A DNA stretch of 33,179 nt from Candidatus Woesearchaeota archaeon (GTDB taxonomy: Archaea > Nanobdellota > Nanobdellia > Woesearchaeales > GW2011-AR9): positions 1 to 33,179 of the forward strand of contig JABJOX010000011.1 of NCBI GenBank assembly GCA_018664115.1, in the 5' to 3' direction. The first letter of the stretch is position 1. Each line of letters opens with the position of its first letter. Both the position numbers and the translations under genes were made by a program. The notes beneath the pieces are model-generated. The model saw nothing but the letters and a program-made list of their open reading frames with translations, did no database searches and was not told where the DNA came from. Shown here in pieces: positions 22,880 through 30,294 of the stretch.

Positions 22880-23863
22880 ATGGCTGAAAAGAAAGACAAT
22901 AAAGGACCTGGACCACAAAATCAAAGAACTAATCAGAGAAAGAATCAAAGAAATAATTCAAGAAATGATCACAGAAATAAAAGAGAAGAAGTTCCGGTAA
23001 TAGATACATGGAAACCTGTAACCAAATTGGGTAAGAAAGTTAAAGATGGAGAAATTACAGATATAGAAAATATCTTCGGGTTAGGGGAACAAATTCTTGA
23101 ACCAGAAATAGTTGATGTACTTTTGCCTAATTTAGAAGAGGAACTTTTATTGATTGGTCAAGCGAAAGGTAAGTTTGGTGGTGGCCAAAGAAGAATTTTT
23201 AGGCAAACACAAAAGAAAACTCAAGAAGGTAATAAAATTCATTTTTTAACTTGTGCCGCTGTTGGTAATAAAAACGGTTATGTTGGTATAGGTATTGGTA
23301 AGAGTAAAGAAACAGTTCCTGCTCGAGATAAATCTAAGAGAAAAGCTAAACTTAATTTAATTCGTGCTAGAAGAGGTTGTGGAAGTTGGGAATGTAATTG
23401 TAAAGAACCGCATTCAGTGCCTTTTGCTGCTGAAGGGAAATGTGGTTCAGTTAAAGTTATTTTGATGCCTGCTCCGAAAGGTAAAGGATTATGTGTAGAA
23501 AAAGAATGTGCAAAAATTTTAGATTTAGCAGGTATAAAAGATGTCTGGAGTAAAACTTTTGGACAAACTAAAGTTAAATTAAATATGGTTGCAGCATTAA
23601 TGGACGCTTTGAAAAACTTATCAGAAATGAAAATTAAAGCAGAAGATATTGATAATTTAGGTATTGTTGAAGGGAAAATGAAAGGAACTGACGTGATTCC
23701 TACTTCTGCTGAGATGGCTGAAGAAGTCGAAGAAAAAGTTGAAGAAAAATCTGAAGAGAAAGTTGAGGAGAAAGTTGAAGAAGCTCCTGTTGTTGAAGAG
23801 ATTCCTACTGCGGAAGTTGAGGAAAAAGTTGAAGAGAAGGTTGAAGAGAAAGCTGAGGAATGA
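22880..23863 (+). CDS. rps5: Ribosomal protein uS5 with N- and C-terminal extensions
   Basis: A 327-residue protein. Residues about 1-40 are an Asn/Gln/Arg repeat (NQRKNQRNNSRND), the uS5 core (about 45-275) includes FGGGQRRIFRQ and GNKNGYVGIGIGKSKETVPA, and residues about 278-327 repeat VEEKVEEK-type units. It shapes mRNA entry and decoding accuracy. Four-base overlap with uL30. Confidence 0.95.
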   Translation: MAEKKDNKGPGPQNQRTNQRKNQRNNSRNDHRNKREEVPVIDTWKPVTKLGKKVKDGEITDIENIFGLGEQILEPEIVDVLLPNLEEELLLIGQAKGKFGGGQRRIFRQTQKKTQEGNKIHFLTCAAVGNKNGYVGIGIGKSKETVPARDKSKRKAKLNLIRARRGCGSWECNCKEPHSVPFAAEGKCGSVKVILMPAPKGKGLCVEKECAKILDLAGIKDVWSKTFGQTKVKLNMVAALMDALKNLSEMKIKAEDIDNLGIVEGKMKGTDVIPTSAEMAEEVEEKVEEKSEEKVEEKVEEAPVVEEIPTAEVEEKVEEKVEEKAEE

Positions 23864-24387
23864 AAATGGAAACAGAAAACGCCCCTGAAATGGAAGTAAA
23901 AAGTAATGAAGCTACTAATACTTCAGCAAAGCCTGCGGTAAAAGAAAATGTTAATCAAAGTAAAGGTAGATTAGCTGTAATTTTAGTTAGAGGGATGGTT
24001 AATATTACTCAATCAGTTAAAGATACATTGAAAATGTTAAAATTAAACAGAAAAAATCATTGTGTTGTTCTTGAAAACAATCCTTTAAATTTAGGGATGA
24101 TCAAGAAAGTTAAAGATTATATCACTTGGGGAGAAATTGACGAAGAAACATATAAAGAATTGGTTGCAAAGCGTGGAGAAGAGTTTCAAGGAAGATTAAC
24201 TGATTTTAAAAAGAAATATTCATATAATTATTTAGAAATTAATGGTAAAAAGTATAAACCTTATTTCAGATTAAGTCCTCCCAAAAAAGGGTTCGGAAGA
24301 AAAGGTATCAAAGTGGCATTTAAGGTTAGTGGTGCTTTAGGAGATAGAAAAGAAAAAATTAATGATTTAATTAAGAGGATGCTTTAA
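23860..24387 (+). CDS. rpl30: Ribosomal protein uL30
   Basis: A 175-residue archaeal-type uL30. The core starts at GRLAVILVRG (residue 36) and includes LKMLKLNRKNHCVVLENNP. The first ~35 residues are an extension rich in Glu, Lys and Asn, so starts at 23860 or 23866 are both possible. It overlaps uS5 by ATGA. Confidence 0.94.
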   Translation: MKMETENAPEMEVKSNEATNTSAKPAVKENVNQSKGRLAVILVRGMVNITQSVKDTLKMLKLNRKNHCVVLENNPLNLGMIKKVKDYITWGEIDEETYKELVAKRGEEFQGRLTDFKKKYSYNYLEINGKKYKPYFRLSPPKKGFGRKGIKVAFKVSGALGDRKEKINDLIKRML

Positions 24388-24391
24388 GAAA

Positions 24392-24895
24392 ATGGTTGTT
24401 CATAAGAAAAAGAAAGTTACAAAGTACAGGGCTCACACAACTCATGGCGGTGGTCACCGAAAGAAAAGACGTGGCGCTGGTAGCCGTGGAGGTAGAGGTA
24501 ACGCCGGTAGTGGAAAAAGAGCAGGACAAAAGAAAGCAGGTATTAAAGATAGAACCTTAGGGAATAAAGGATTTTCTAGTAAGAGTACTAAAAATGAAAG
24601 AATAATTAATGTTGGTTATTTTACTTTAGAAAAAGTTAACAAATTATTGGAAAAAGGTTCAATTAAAAAAGAAAATGATTTGTTTGTTATTGATCTTTCA
24701 AGTTTAGGTTACCAAAAATTGTTAGGTTCAGGAAATACTAAACTTAAACTTAAAATCACTGTTGATAATTTTGTACCAAGAGCAGAAGAAAAAGTTAAAG
24801 CTGCTGGCGGAGAAATTGTTTCTGGAAAAGTTGAAAAAATAAAAAAAGTAGAAAAAGTTGATAAAGTAGAAAAAGAAGAAAGAGAGCAGGAATAA
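24392..24895 (+). CDS. rpl15: Ribosomal protein uL15
   Basis: A 167-residue protein with the Gly/Arg-rich N-terminus typical of uL15 (THGGGHRKKRRGAGSRGGRG) and a C-terminal globular part ending in a short Lys/Val/Glu tail. It is the last r-protein before secY. Confidence 0.95.
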   Translation: MVVHKKKKVTKYRAHTTHGGGHRKKRRGAGSRGGRGNAGSGKRAGQKKAGIKDRTLGNKGFSSKSTKNERIINVGYFTLEKVNKLLEKGSIKKENDLFVIDLSSLGYQKLLGSGNTKLKLKITVDNFVPRAEEKVKAAGGEIVSGKVEKIKKVEKVDKVEKEEREQE

Positions 24896-24896
24896 A

Positions 24897-26285
24897 ATGT
24901 CTTTATTGGACACATTAATTCAGCATTTGCCTGAAGTTCGAGGACCAAAACAAAAGAGGTTACCGTTTAAAGAGAAACTTAAATGGACTTTGATTACTTT
25001 AGTGATTTTTTTTGTAATGGGTTTAATTCCGTTATTTGGTTTAGGAGAGAATGCTTTACAACAGTTTGAATTCTTATCTATTATTTTAGGAGCTTCTTTT
25101 GGTTCAATTATTAGTTTAGGAATTGGACCTATTGTTACTGCTTCTATTGTTTTACAGTTGCTTACTGGAACGGGAATGTTGAATTTAGATATGACTTCAA
25201 CAGAAGGAAAACAAAGGTTTCAGGGTTTACAGAAAATATTAGCAATATTTTTTATTATTTTTGAAGGTGGAATTTATGTTATGATGGGTGGTTTAGCACC
25301 TGCTCCTGCTTTAGCAGGGATGCCAGTTTATTTTCAATTACAAATGATATTAATTTTCCAACTAATTTTAGGTGGAATAGTAATCATGTTTTTAGATGAG
25401 GTTGTTAGCAAATGGGGTTTTGGTTCAGGAATTTCGTTATTTATTGCAGCGGGAGTTGCACAACAGATTTTCATTAGAGCGTTTAACTTTTTACCTAGTC
25501 CTACTAATCCCGAAATTGCTGCCGGAGCGATTCCAGCATTATTTCAATCTTTAGCGATTGGTGATATCACAACTGCGGGTTTACAATTGGCAGCGTTAGT
25601 TTCCACAGTGTTAGTATTTGTAATTTGTGTATATGGACAAGCAATGAAAGTTGAGATCCCATTATCTTTCGGTAAAGTTCGTGGTTATGGAATGAGATGG
25701 CCTTTAAACTTCTTTTACACTTCAAACATTCCAGTTATTTTAGTAGCAGCGTTAATGGCAAATATTCAATTAGTAGCAAGTTTATTAGATCGTTGGGGAC
25801 ATCCCTGGTTAGGTACATTTTCTGGTAATAGTCCAATTAGTGGTTTAGTTTATTGGGTAAATTCTCCTGATTTAGTTCAGAACATTATCAAAGGAAGTTT
25901 TAGTATTAGCATGTTAGGGCAAGCTTTAATTTATGTTAGTTTGTTTATTGTTGGTTCAATTATCTTTTCTATTTTTTGGATGCAGACAGCGAACATGGAT
26001 GCAAGAAGTCAGGCTAAACAAATTTTAAGTTCTGGATTACAAATTCCCGGATTTAGAAGAGATGAAAGGGTACTTGAGAAAATTCTTAGTAGGTACATTT
26101 GGCCGTTAACAATTGTTGGTGGTGCATCTGTAGGTTTATTGGCTGCTTTAGCTGATCTTACTGGGGCTTTAAGTAGAGGAACTGGTATTTTACTTGCGGT
26201 AATGATTATCTACAAACTTTATGAAGAAATTGCTAAGCAGCACATGATGGACATGCATCCGGCAATGAGAAAGTTTATGGAGTAA
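24897..26285 (+). CDS. secY: Protein translocase subunit SecY
   Basis: A 462-residue membrane protein with ten membrane helices. LPFKEKLKWTLITLVIFFVMG begins helix 1; the plug and lateral gate regions, the cytosolic loop VEIPLSFGKVRGYGMRWPLNFF and the end YEEIAKQHMMDMHPAMRKFM are typical of archaeal SecY. It forms the membrane channel for secreted and membrane proteins. It starts 1 nt after the uL15 stop and ends the superoperon. Confidence 0.98.
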   Translation: MSLLDTLIQHLPEVRGPKQKRLPFKEKLKWTLITLVIFFVMGLIPLFGLGENALQQFEFLSIILGASFGSIISLGIGPIVTASIVLQLLTGTGMLNLDMTSTEGKQRFQGLQKILAIFFIIFEGGIYVMMGGLAPAPALAGMPVYFQLQMILIFQLILGGIVIMFLDEVVSKWGFGSGISLFIAAGVAQQIFIRAFNFLPSPTNPEIAAGAIPALFQSLAIGDITTAGLQLAALVSTVLVFVICVYGQAMKVEIPLSFGKVRGYGMRWPLNFFYTSNIPVILVAALMANIQLVASLLDRWGHPWLGTFSGNSPISGLVYWVNSPDLVQNIIKGSFSISMLGQALIYVSLFIVGSIIFSIFWMQTANMDARSQAKQILSSGLQIPGFRRDERVLEKILSRYIWPLTIVGGASVGLLAALADLTGALSRGTGILLAVMIIYKLYEEIAKQHMMDMHPAMRKFME

Positions 26286-26286
26286 G

Positions 26287-26312
26287 TTTTATTATTTTTT
26301 AATTAATTTTTT
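26287..26312 (+). terminator. T-tract terminator after secY
   Basis: Runs of 6 T at 26295-26300 and 26307-26312 follow the secY stop and would end the superoperon transcript in archaeal fashion. Confidence 0.55.
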
Positions 26313-26343
26313 AGGTGGTTTTTGTTTTGTGAGGTAAATTAAA

Positions 26344-26640
26344 ATGGAATCATATGACATTAGTAAAGGAAGTTTAGAAAATGTACTTAAAATACAAGAA
26401 CGGAATAATAAAATTGGTGGTTTTGGTGCTCTGGCTATTCTTTTAGGGGGTATTACTATTGCTATAGCTTCAACTTGTTCTGCATATAAATCTGAACATG
26501 TTCCTCTAACTGAAAGGTTGGAAAAAGCTTATCAAACTTGTCAAGAGATTGAGGATAAAACTAGGGAAATTGAATTTGCTCCATCTGTTTATTCTTCTTG
26601 TCAAGAAGTTGAGGATTTGTATTTTAAAGTTAAGAATTAA
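26344..26640 (+). CDS. Small membrane or lipid-anchored Cys protein, unknown function
   Basis: A 98-residue protein with one hydrophobic segment (about 25-43) followed by Cys45, then two repeats, YQTCQEIED (63-71) and YSSCQEVED (83-91). The gene has a leader ending TGAGGTAAATTAAA before the ATG, with GAGGT 8 nt away. It resembles the tiny protein at 3069-3269 in layout. It sits where many archaea have adk. Function unknown. Confidence 0.6.
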   Translation: MESYDISKGSLENVLKIQERNNKIGGFGALAILLGGITIAIASTCSAYKSEHVPLTERLEKAYQTCQEIEDKTREIEFAPSVYSSCQEVEDLYFKVKN

Positions 26641-26700
26641 TTGTGATAATTTTTGTGATTGTTGTTTATATTCCGAAATAAATATAGAAAAAAATAAAAA

Positions 26701-27156
26701 TTAAGAATTCATTGTTCTTTTCCAGGCTTTTTCAACAGCAGAATCTAATTCAGAGATCATTTCTGAAGCTTCTTTGTCTCCTTTTTCTGCAGCAGATTTA
26801 TAGGCTTCTGTAAACTTCTTAGCTACAAGTAGTTTTACTAATTCTCTACCTAAAACTCTAGAAACATCATAACCTGCCATTAAGTCTAAAGTATGGTTTA
26901 ATTTATCGTGTGTTCCTACAATTGTTACTTTATCATCAATGGGTACTTTAAATCCATAACAAAATTCAGGAGCTCTAAAAGTTCCGTGTTTACTGTGGTG
27001 GTTAATTTCATTTCTTGGAACGGATACTTCATGGTGATTTGGTTCGTAAAATCTTTGCAAGATTGCTTCTCCTCTATGGACTGCATCTCTTGGCACTTTC
27101 AATTCTTTTGGTAAACCAGGGAATTCAACGTTTAAAATTTCATAATGTTCATTCAT
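26701..27156 (-). CDS. Conserved-looking soluble protein, unknown function
   Basis: A 151-residue protein with no membrane segment. The first half is beta-rich and His-rich (PNHHEVSVPRNEINHHSKHG); the second half (about 90-150) is helical and charged. GAGGT is 8 nt before the ATG, in a leader of about 41 nt below the TATA box at 27214-27230. It interrupts the secY-DUF106 neighbourhood on the opposite strand. No family was recognised. Confidence 0.65.
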   Translation of the reverse strand: MNEHYEILNVEFPGLPKELKVPRDAVHRGEAILQRFYEPNHHEVSVPRNEINHHSKHGTFRAPEFCYGFKVPIDDKVTIVGTHDKLNHTLDLMAGYDVSRVLGRELVKLLVAKKFTEAYKSAAEKGDKEASEMISELDSAVEKAWKRTMNS

Positions 27157-27213
27157 TTTATTTTACCTCATAAATATACACATCAGAATCAGCTCTTATT
27201 AATTAAAAATAAT

Positions 27214-27230
27214 CATATATTTATAAATGT
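27214..27230 (-). promoter_or_regulatory. TATA box of the 151-residue protein gene
   Basis: ACATTTATAAATATATG on the minus strand. The predicted transcript starts near 27197, giving a leader of about 41 nt with a GAGGT site, unlike the leaderless genes nearby. Confidence 0.55.
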
Positions 27231-27286
27231 TGTTCTGAAAAATAGGTGGGTTATTAATACAATTCTTATTCTCAAAATCCATAAGC

Positions 27287-27295
27287 TTTATATAC
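27287..27295 (+). promoter_or_regulatory. TATA box of the DUF106 gene
   Basis: TTTATATAC is centred 28 nt before the ATG at 27319, consistent with a leaderless mRNA. Confidence 0.6.
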
Positions 27296-27318
27296 AATAC
27301 ATTAAATAAAAGAGTAAA

Positions 27319-28077
27319 ATGGCATGGTTTGATTTTTTAGATCCGGTATTGATGCCGGTACTTAATTTAGGTCCGTTTTGGGCAATATTAATTTTAGGTA
27401 TTACAATTTCTTTACTGATTACGTTAGTTTACAAGTATGTTACTGATCAGAAGAAGATGAAAGTGATGAAAGATCAACAGAAAGACTTTCAGAAAAAGAT
27501 GAAAGGGTTACGTGATAACCCTGCAGAAATGATGAAAGTTCAAAAAGAAGCGATGAAAGTTAACATGGAATATATGAAGAATTCTTTCAAACCAACTTTG
27601 ATTACAATGTTACCAATTTTACTTATCTTTGGTTGGATGGCTGCTCATTTAAGTTACGAACCAATTTATCCAGGTGAAACTTATAGTGTTTCTGCGGAAT
27701 TTTTAGAAGGAATTAAAGGAGAAGCAGAATTGTTTGCTAGTGTGGGAACAGAATTAATTAGTCCTGGGAAGCAAGTGATTGAAGATTCTCAAGCTACTTG
27801 GAAATTAAAAAGTTCGGCAGGTGAACACACTTTAACGATTAAAACTGGAGATGAAGAACGGACAAAGAAAGTTTTAATCACCACAGAATTAAAGTATGAA
27901 GAACAATTTACTGCTTACGAACATTCTGATGTTAAACAAATTACAATCAATTATAACAAGTTAAAACCTTTAGGAACATTCAAAATTTTTGGTTGGCAAC
28001 CTGGTTGGTTAGGATTGTATATTATATTTTCGTTAATCTTTAGTATGGGTTTAAGGAAACTGTTAAAAATATATTGA
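27319..28077 (+). CDS. DUF106/EMC3-like membrane insertase (Oxa1 superfamily)
   Basis: A 252-residue membrane protein. Helix 1 (about 14-40), a cytosolic Lys/Met-rich coiled coil (43-87, KKMKGLRDNPAEMMKVQKEA), helix 2 (94-112) and a C-terminal helix (228-245) follow the layout of archaeal DUF106 proteins, relatives of YidC, Get1, EMC3 and TMCO1. Residues about 115-220 form a beta-rich soluble segment between helices 2 and 3. It probably helps insert membrane proteins. Proximity to secY is conserved in archaea. Confidence 0.88.
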   Translation: MAWFDFLDPVLMPVLNLGPFWAILILGITISLLITLVYKYVTDQKKMKVMKDQQKDFQKKMKGLRDNPAEMMKVQKEAMKVNMEYMKNSFKPTLITMLPILLIFGWMAAHLSYEPIYPGETYSVSAEFLEGIKGEAELFASVGTELISPGKQVIEDSQATWKLKSSAGEHTLTIKTGDEERTKKVLITTELKYEEQFTAYEHSDVKQITINYNKLKPLGTFKIFGWQPGWLGLYIIFSLIFSMGLRKLLKIY

Positions 28078-28105
28078 TTTCTGTTTTAATTTTAATTCAG
28101 AAAAA

Positions 28106-28111
28106 GGAGGT
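28106..28111 (+). promoter_or_regulatory. Strong Shine-Dalgarno site of the thioredoxin-fold gene
   Basis: GGAGGT lies 6 nt before the ATG at 28118, the best ribosome site outside the r-protein operon. It fits an internal operon gene read together with the DUF106 gene. Confidence 0.6.
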
Positions 28112-28117
28112 AAGAAA

Positions 28118-29278
28118 ATGACACATTTTGAAAATATTAAAAATGATGAAAGAAGTGATGTGATTGATCGCGAAAGAGAATTTCCAGAAGATAGAGCGAA
28201 TGAAAAAAAGAATTTTGAACCTTTTAAAGTTCATGAACCAGCTCATAAAGAACATCATAAACCTGTTCATAAGGAACATAAAGCTCATCATGAGCACAAA
28301 AGTGAGAAAAAGCCTAGAAAGAAATTGAAAGCTAGTTTTTGGCAAATTTCCACAATTGTATTATTGGCATTACTGATATTATTGAATTATTCCGATTTTA
28401 ATGGTTTATCAGAAGATGAATTATCTGCTAATACAATCAGTTTTATTAACGAGAATTTATTGCAAGCAGGCGATGAAGCACAGTTAGTTTCTGCGACTAA
28501 AGAAGGGGATTTGTACAATTTAAAGTTAAACATTGCTGGGCAGGAAATTGACAGTTATGTTACGCTTGATGGCAAGTTATTGTTTCCACAAGTAATTAAG
28601 ATGGATGAATCTTTGTCAGATACTGAACCAACTGCACCTGCTCCAGTTCCAGAAGTAATTAAATCTGCTAAACCAGTAGTAGAATTATACATAATGTCAC
28701 ATTGTCCATATGGAACGCAAGCAGAGAAAGGGATCTTACCAATAGTAAATTTAATGGGTGAGAAGATTGATTTCGAATTGAAGTTTGTCAATTATGCAAT
28801 GCATGGTAAGGTTGAATTAGATGAACAGCTTAATCAATATTGTATCCAGGAAGAACAGAATGAATTGTTTGGTGATTATTTAGAATGTTTCTTAACTGAA
28901 GGTGATGGTGAGGGTTGTTTAGTTTCAACTAAAGTTGATGTTAGTAAGATGGAAAGTTGTGTTGCCAAAGCAGATAAAGAATTTAAAGTTTCTGAATTGT
29001 ATGCAGATCAATCTACTTGGAGTGGTGGAAGATATCCACAGTTTAACACGCATGATGCTGATAATGAAAAGTATGGCGTACAGGGAAGTCCGACTTTAGT
29101 AATCAATGGGGCGCAAGTTTCTTCAGGAAGAAGTCCAGCTGCTTATTTAGCAACGATCTGTGCTGCTTTTGAGGATGCACCTGTAGAGTGTACAGAATCA
29201 ACAGGAGTAAGTTCAGAAACATATTCACCCGGATTTGGTTATGAAGTGGGAGCGGCTACAGCGGCTAGTTGTGGTTAG
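28118..29278 (+). CDS. Membrane-anchored DsbA/thioredoxin-fold protein with His-rich cytosolic tail
   Basis: A 386-residue protein. Residues 1-72 are charged and His-rich (nine His between 39 and 60), then one membrane helix (74-91), a linker domain, and a thioredoxin fold from about 186. The active site is HCPYG (Cys196, no second Cys), and the cis-Pro loop GSPTLVING is at 323-331. Extra Cys at 242, 257, 267, 281, 348, 358 and 385 could form disulfides. The catalytic part would lie outside the cytoplasm. It may reduce, isomerise or carry thiols (inference). It follows DUF106 by 40 nt. Confidence 0.8.
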   Translation: MTHFENIKNDERSDVIDREREFPEDRANEKKNFEPFKVHEPAHKEHHKPVHKEHKAHHEHKSEKKPRKKLKASFWQISTIVLLALLILLNYSDFNGLSEDELSANTISFINENLLQAGDEAQLVSATKEGDLYNLKLNIAGQEIDSYVTLDGKLLFPQVIKMDESLSDTEPTAPAPVPEVIKSAKPVVELYIMSHCPYGTQAEKGILPIVNLMGEKIDFELKFVNYAMHGKVELDEQLNQYCIQEEQNELFGDYLECFLTEGDGEGCLVSTKVDVSKMESCVAKADKEFKVSELYADQSTWSGGRYPQFNTHDADNEKYGVQGSPTLVINGAQVSSGRSPAAYLATICAAFEDAPVECTESTGVSSETYSPGFGYEVGAATAASCG

Positions 29279-29279
29279 A

Positions 29280-29317
29280 TTTTTTTCTTTTCTTTTTCTT
29301 TTAATTTATTTTATTTA
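29280..29317 (+). terminator. T-rich terminator after the thioredoxin-fold gene
   Basis: A pyrimidine tract of repeated T-runs broken by single C or A begins 2 nt after the stop and precedes the next TATA box. Confidence 0.5.
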
Positions 29318-29340
29318 TGAAGCATACTTTTTTTAACAAA

Positions 29341-29350
29341 ACATTTATAA
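29341..29350 (+). promoter_or_regulatory. TATA box of the eL34-eL14 unit
   Basis: ACATTTATAA lies 109 nt before the eL34 ATG. The predicted transcript start near 29372 leaves a leader of about 87 nt. Confidence 0.6.
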
Positions 29351-29374
29351 ATGGTCTTAAACCTGGATATAATA

Positions 29375-29421
29375 CTCTTATTAAGAGGATTCGGAGGCGA
29401 CTCGAGTCAAGATATTGACTT
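29375..29421 (+). promoter_or_regulatory. Hairpin-rich leader of eL34
   Basis: CTCTT/AAGAG (29375-29387) is followed by the perfect palindrome GACTCGAGTC (29399-29408), and by GAGTCAA/TTGACTT (29404-29421, 4-nt loop, one G.U). The palindrome and the last hairpin share bases and cannot both form. A translation site GGAG lies further on, about 12 nt before the ATG. A regulatory role is an inference. Confidence 0.4.
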
Positions 29422-29458
29422 CTAATAGCTTCTTAAAATATAATGGAGATAAACTAAA

Positions 29459-29740
29459 ATGCCGAGAGGAATGCATAAATCAAGAACATTAAGGAAAGTG
29501 TTTGTAAAAACACCGGGTGGGAAGACCACATTACATTATCGAAAGAGAAAACCTAGCAAAGCTATTTGTGCTAGTTGTAAGAAACAGTTAGCTGGTGTGC
29601 CAAGAGAAAGACCTTACAAAATGATGACCATGGCAAAAACTGCTAAAAGGCCAGAACGACCTTATGGTGGAGTACTTTGTTCTCCGTGTACAAGGAAATT
29701 GATACAACAAAAAGCCCATCAAGTGGAGGAGAAAAAATGA
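29459..29740 (+). CDS. rpl34e: Ribosomal protein eL34
   Basis: A 93-residue basic protein with CASCKK and CSPCTR pairs forming a zinc site. MPRGMHKSRTLRKVFVKTPGG and RPERPYGGVLC match archaeal eL34. GGAG lies upstream. The stop overlaps the eL14 start (ATGA). Confidence 0.95.
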   Translation: MPRGMHKSRTLRKVFVKTPGGKTTLHYRKRKPSKAICASCKKQLAGVPRERPYKMMTMAKTAKRPERPYGGVLCSPCTRKLIQQKAHQVEEKK

Positions 29741-30270
29741 GTATCTACGAAATTGGAAGGATTTGTGTAAAGATTGCTGGCAGAGATGCAGGTAGAAAAT
29801 GTGTTGTTGTAGAAAATGTTGATGACAAATTTGTAATGATTGATGGTAATGTAAGAAGAAAGAAAGTTAACATTAAACATTTAGAACCTTTAGCAGAAAC
29901 TGTTGAGATCAAAGATAAAGCTTCTCATGAAGATGTAAAAGCTGCTTTTGATAAATTAGGATTAGCTGTTTGGGATAAAAAGAGCAAGAAACCTACAGAG
30001 AGGCCTAAGAAAGTTCGGAAAGTTAAAAAGAAAGTAGTTGAAGAGAAGTCTAAGAAAGAACAGAAAGCTGAAAAAAAGGAAGCAAAAGCTGAAAAGAAAG
30101 AAGTTACAGAACAAAGCAGCGAAGCTGCTAGTTCTGAGCCGAAAGCTCCGAAATCAAAAGATTCTGAATCCTCGGACAAGCCTGCGGAAGTTAAAAAAGA
30201 AGTTTCAGTTGAAGAAAAACAAGAAGTAGAAGAACTTTCTGCTGCTAAACCTGAAGAAACAAAAGAATAG
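29737..30270 (+). CDS. rpl14e: Ribosomal protein eL14 with Lys/Glu/Ser tail
   Basis: The ATG at 29737 overlaps the eL34 stop and has GGAGG just upstream, so the longer frame from 29677 is rejected. Residues 1-80 form eL14 (IGRICVKIAGRDAGRKCVVVE, MIDGNVRRKKVNIKHLEP). Residues about 81-177 are a low-complexity tail, longer than the core. Many archaea have cmk between eL34 and eL14 and cbf5 afterward; neither is here. Confidence 0.93.
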   Translation: MSIYEIGRICVKIAGRDAGRKCVVVENVDDKFVMIDGNVRRKKVNIKHLEPLAETVEIKDKASHEDVKAAFDKLGLAVWDKKSKKPTERPKKVRKVKKKVVEEKSKKEQKAEKKEAKAEKKEVTEQSSEAASSEPKAPKSKDSESSDKPAEVKKEVSVEEKQEVEELSAAKPEETKE

Positions 30271-30294
30271 TTTTCTTTTTATTTTTTATTTTCT
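30271..30294 (+). terminator. T-rich terminator after eL14
   Basis: T-runs of 4-6 follow the stop directly and fill the 24-nt gap to the convergent pheT gene. Confidence 0.5.
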
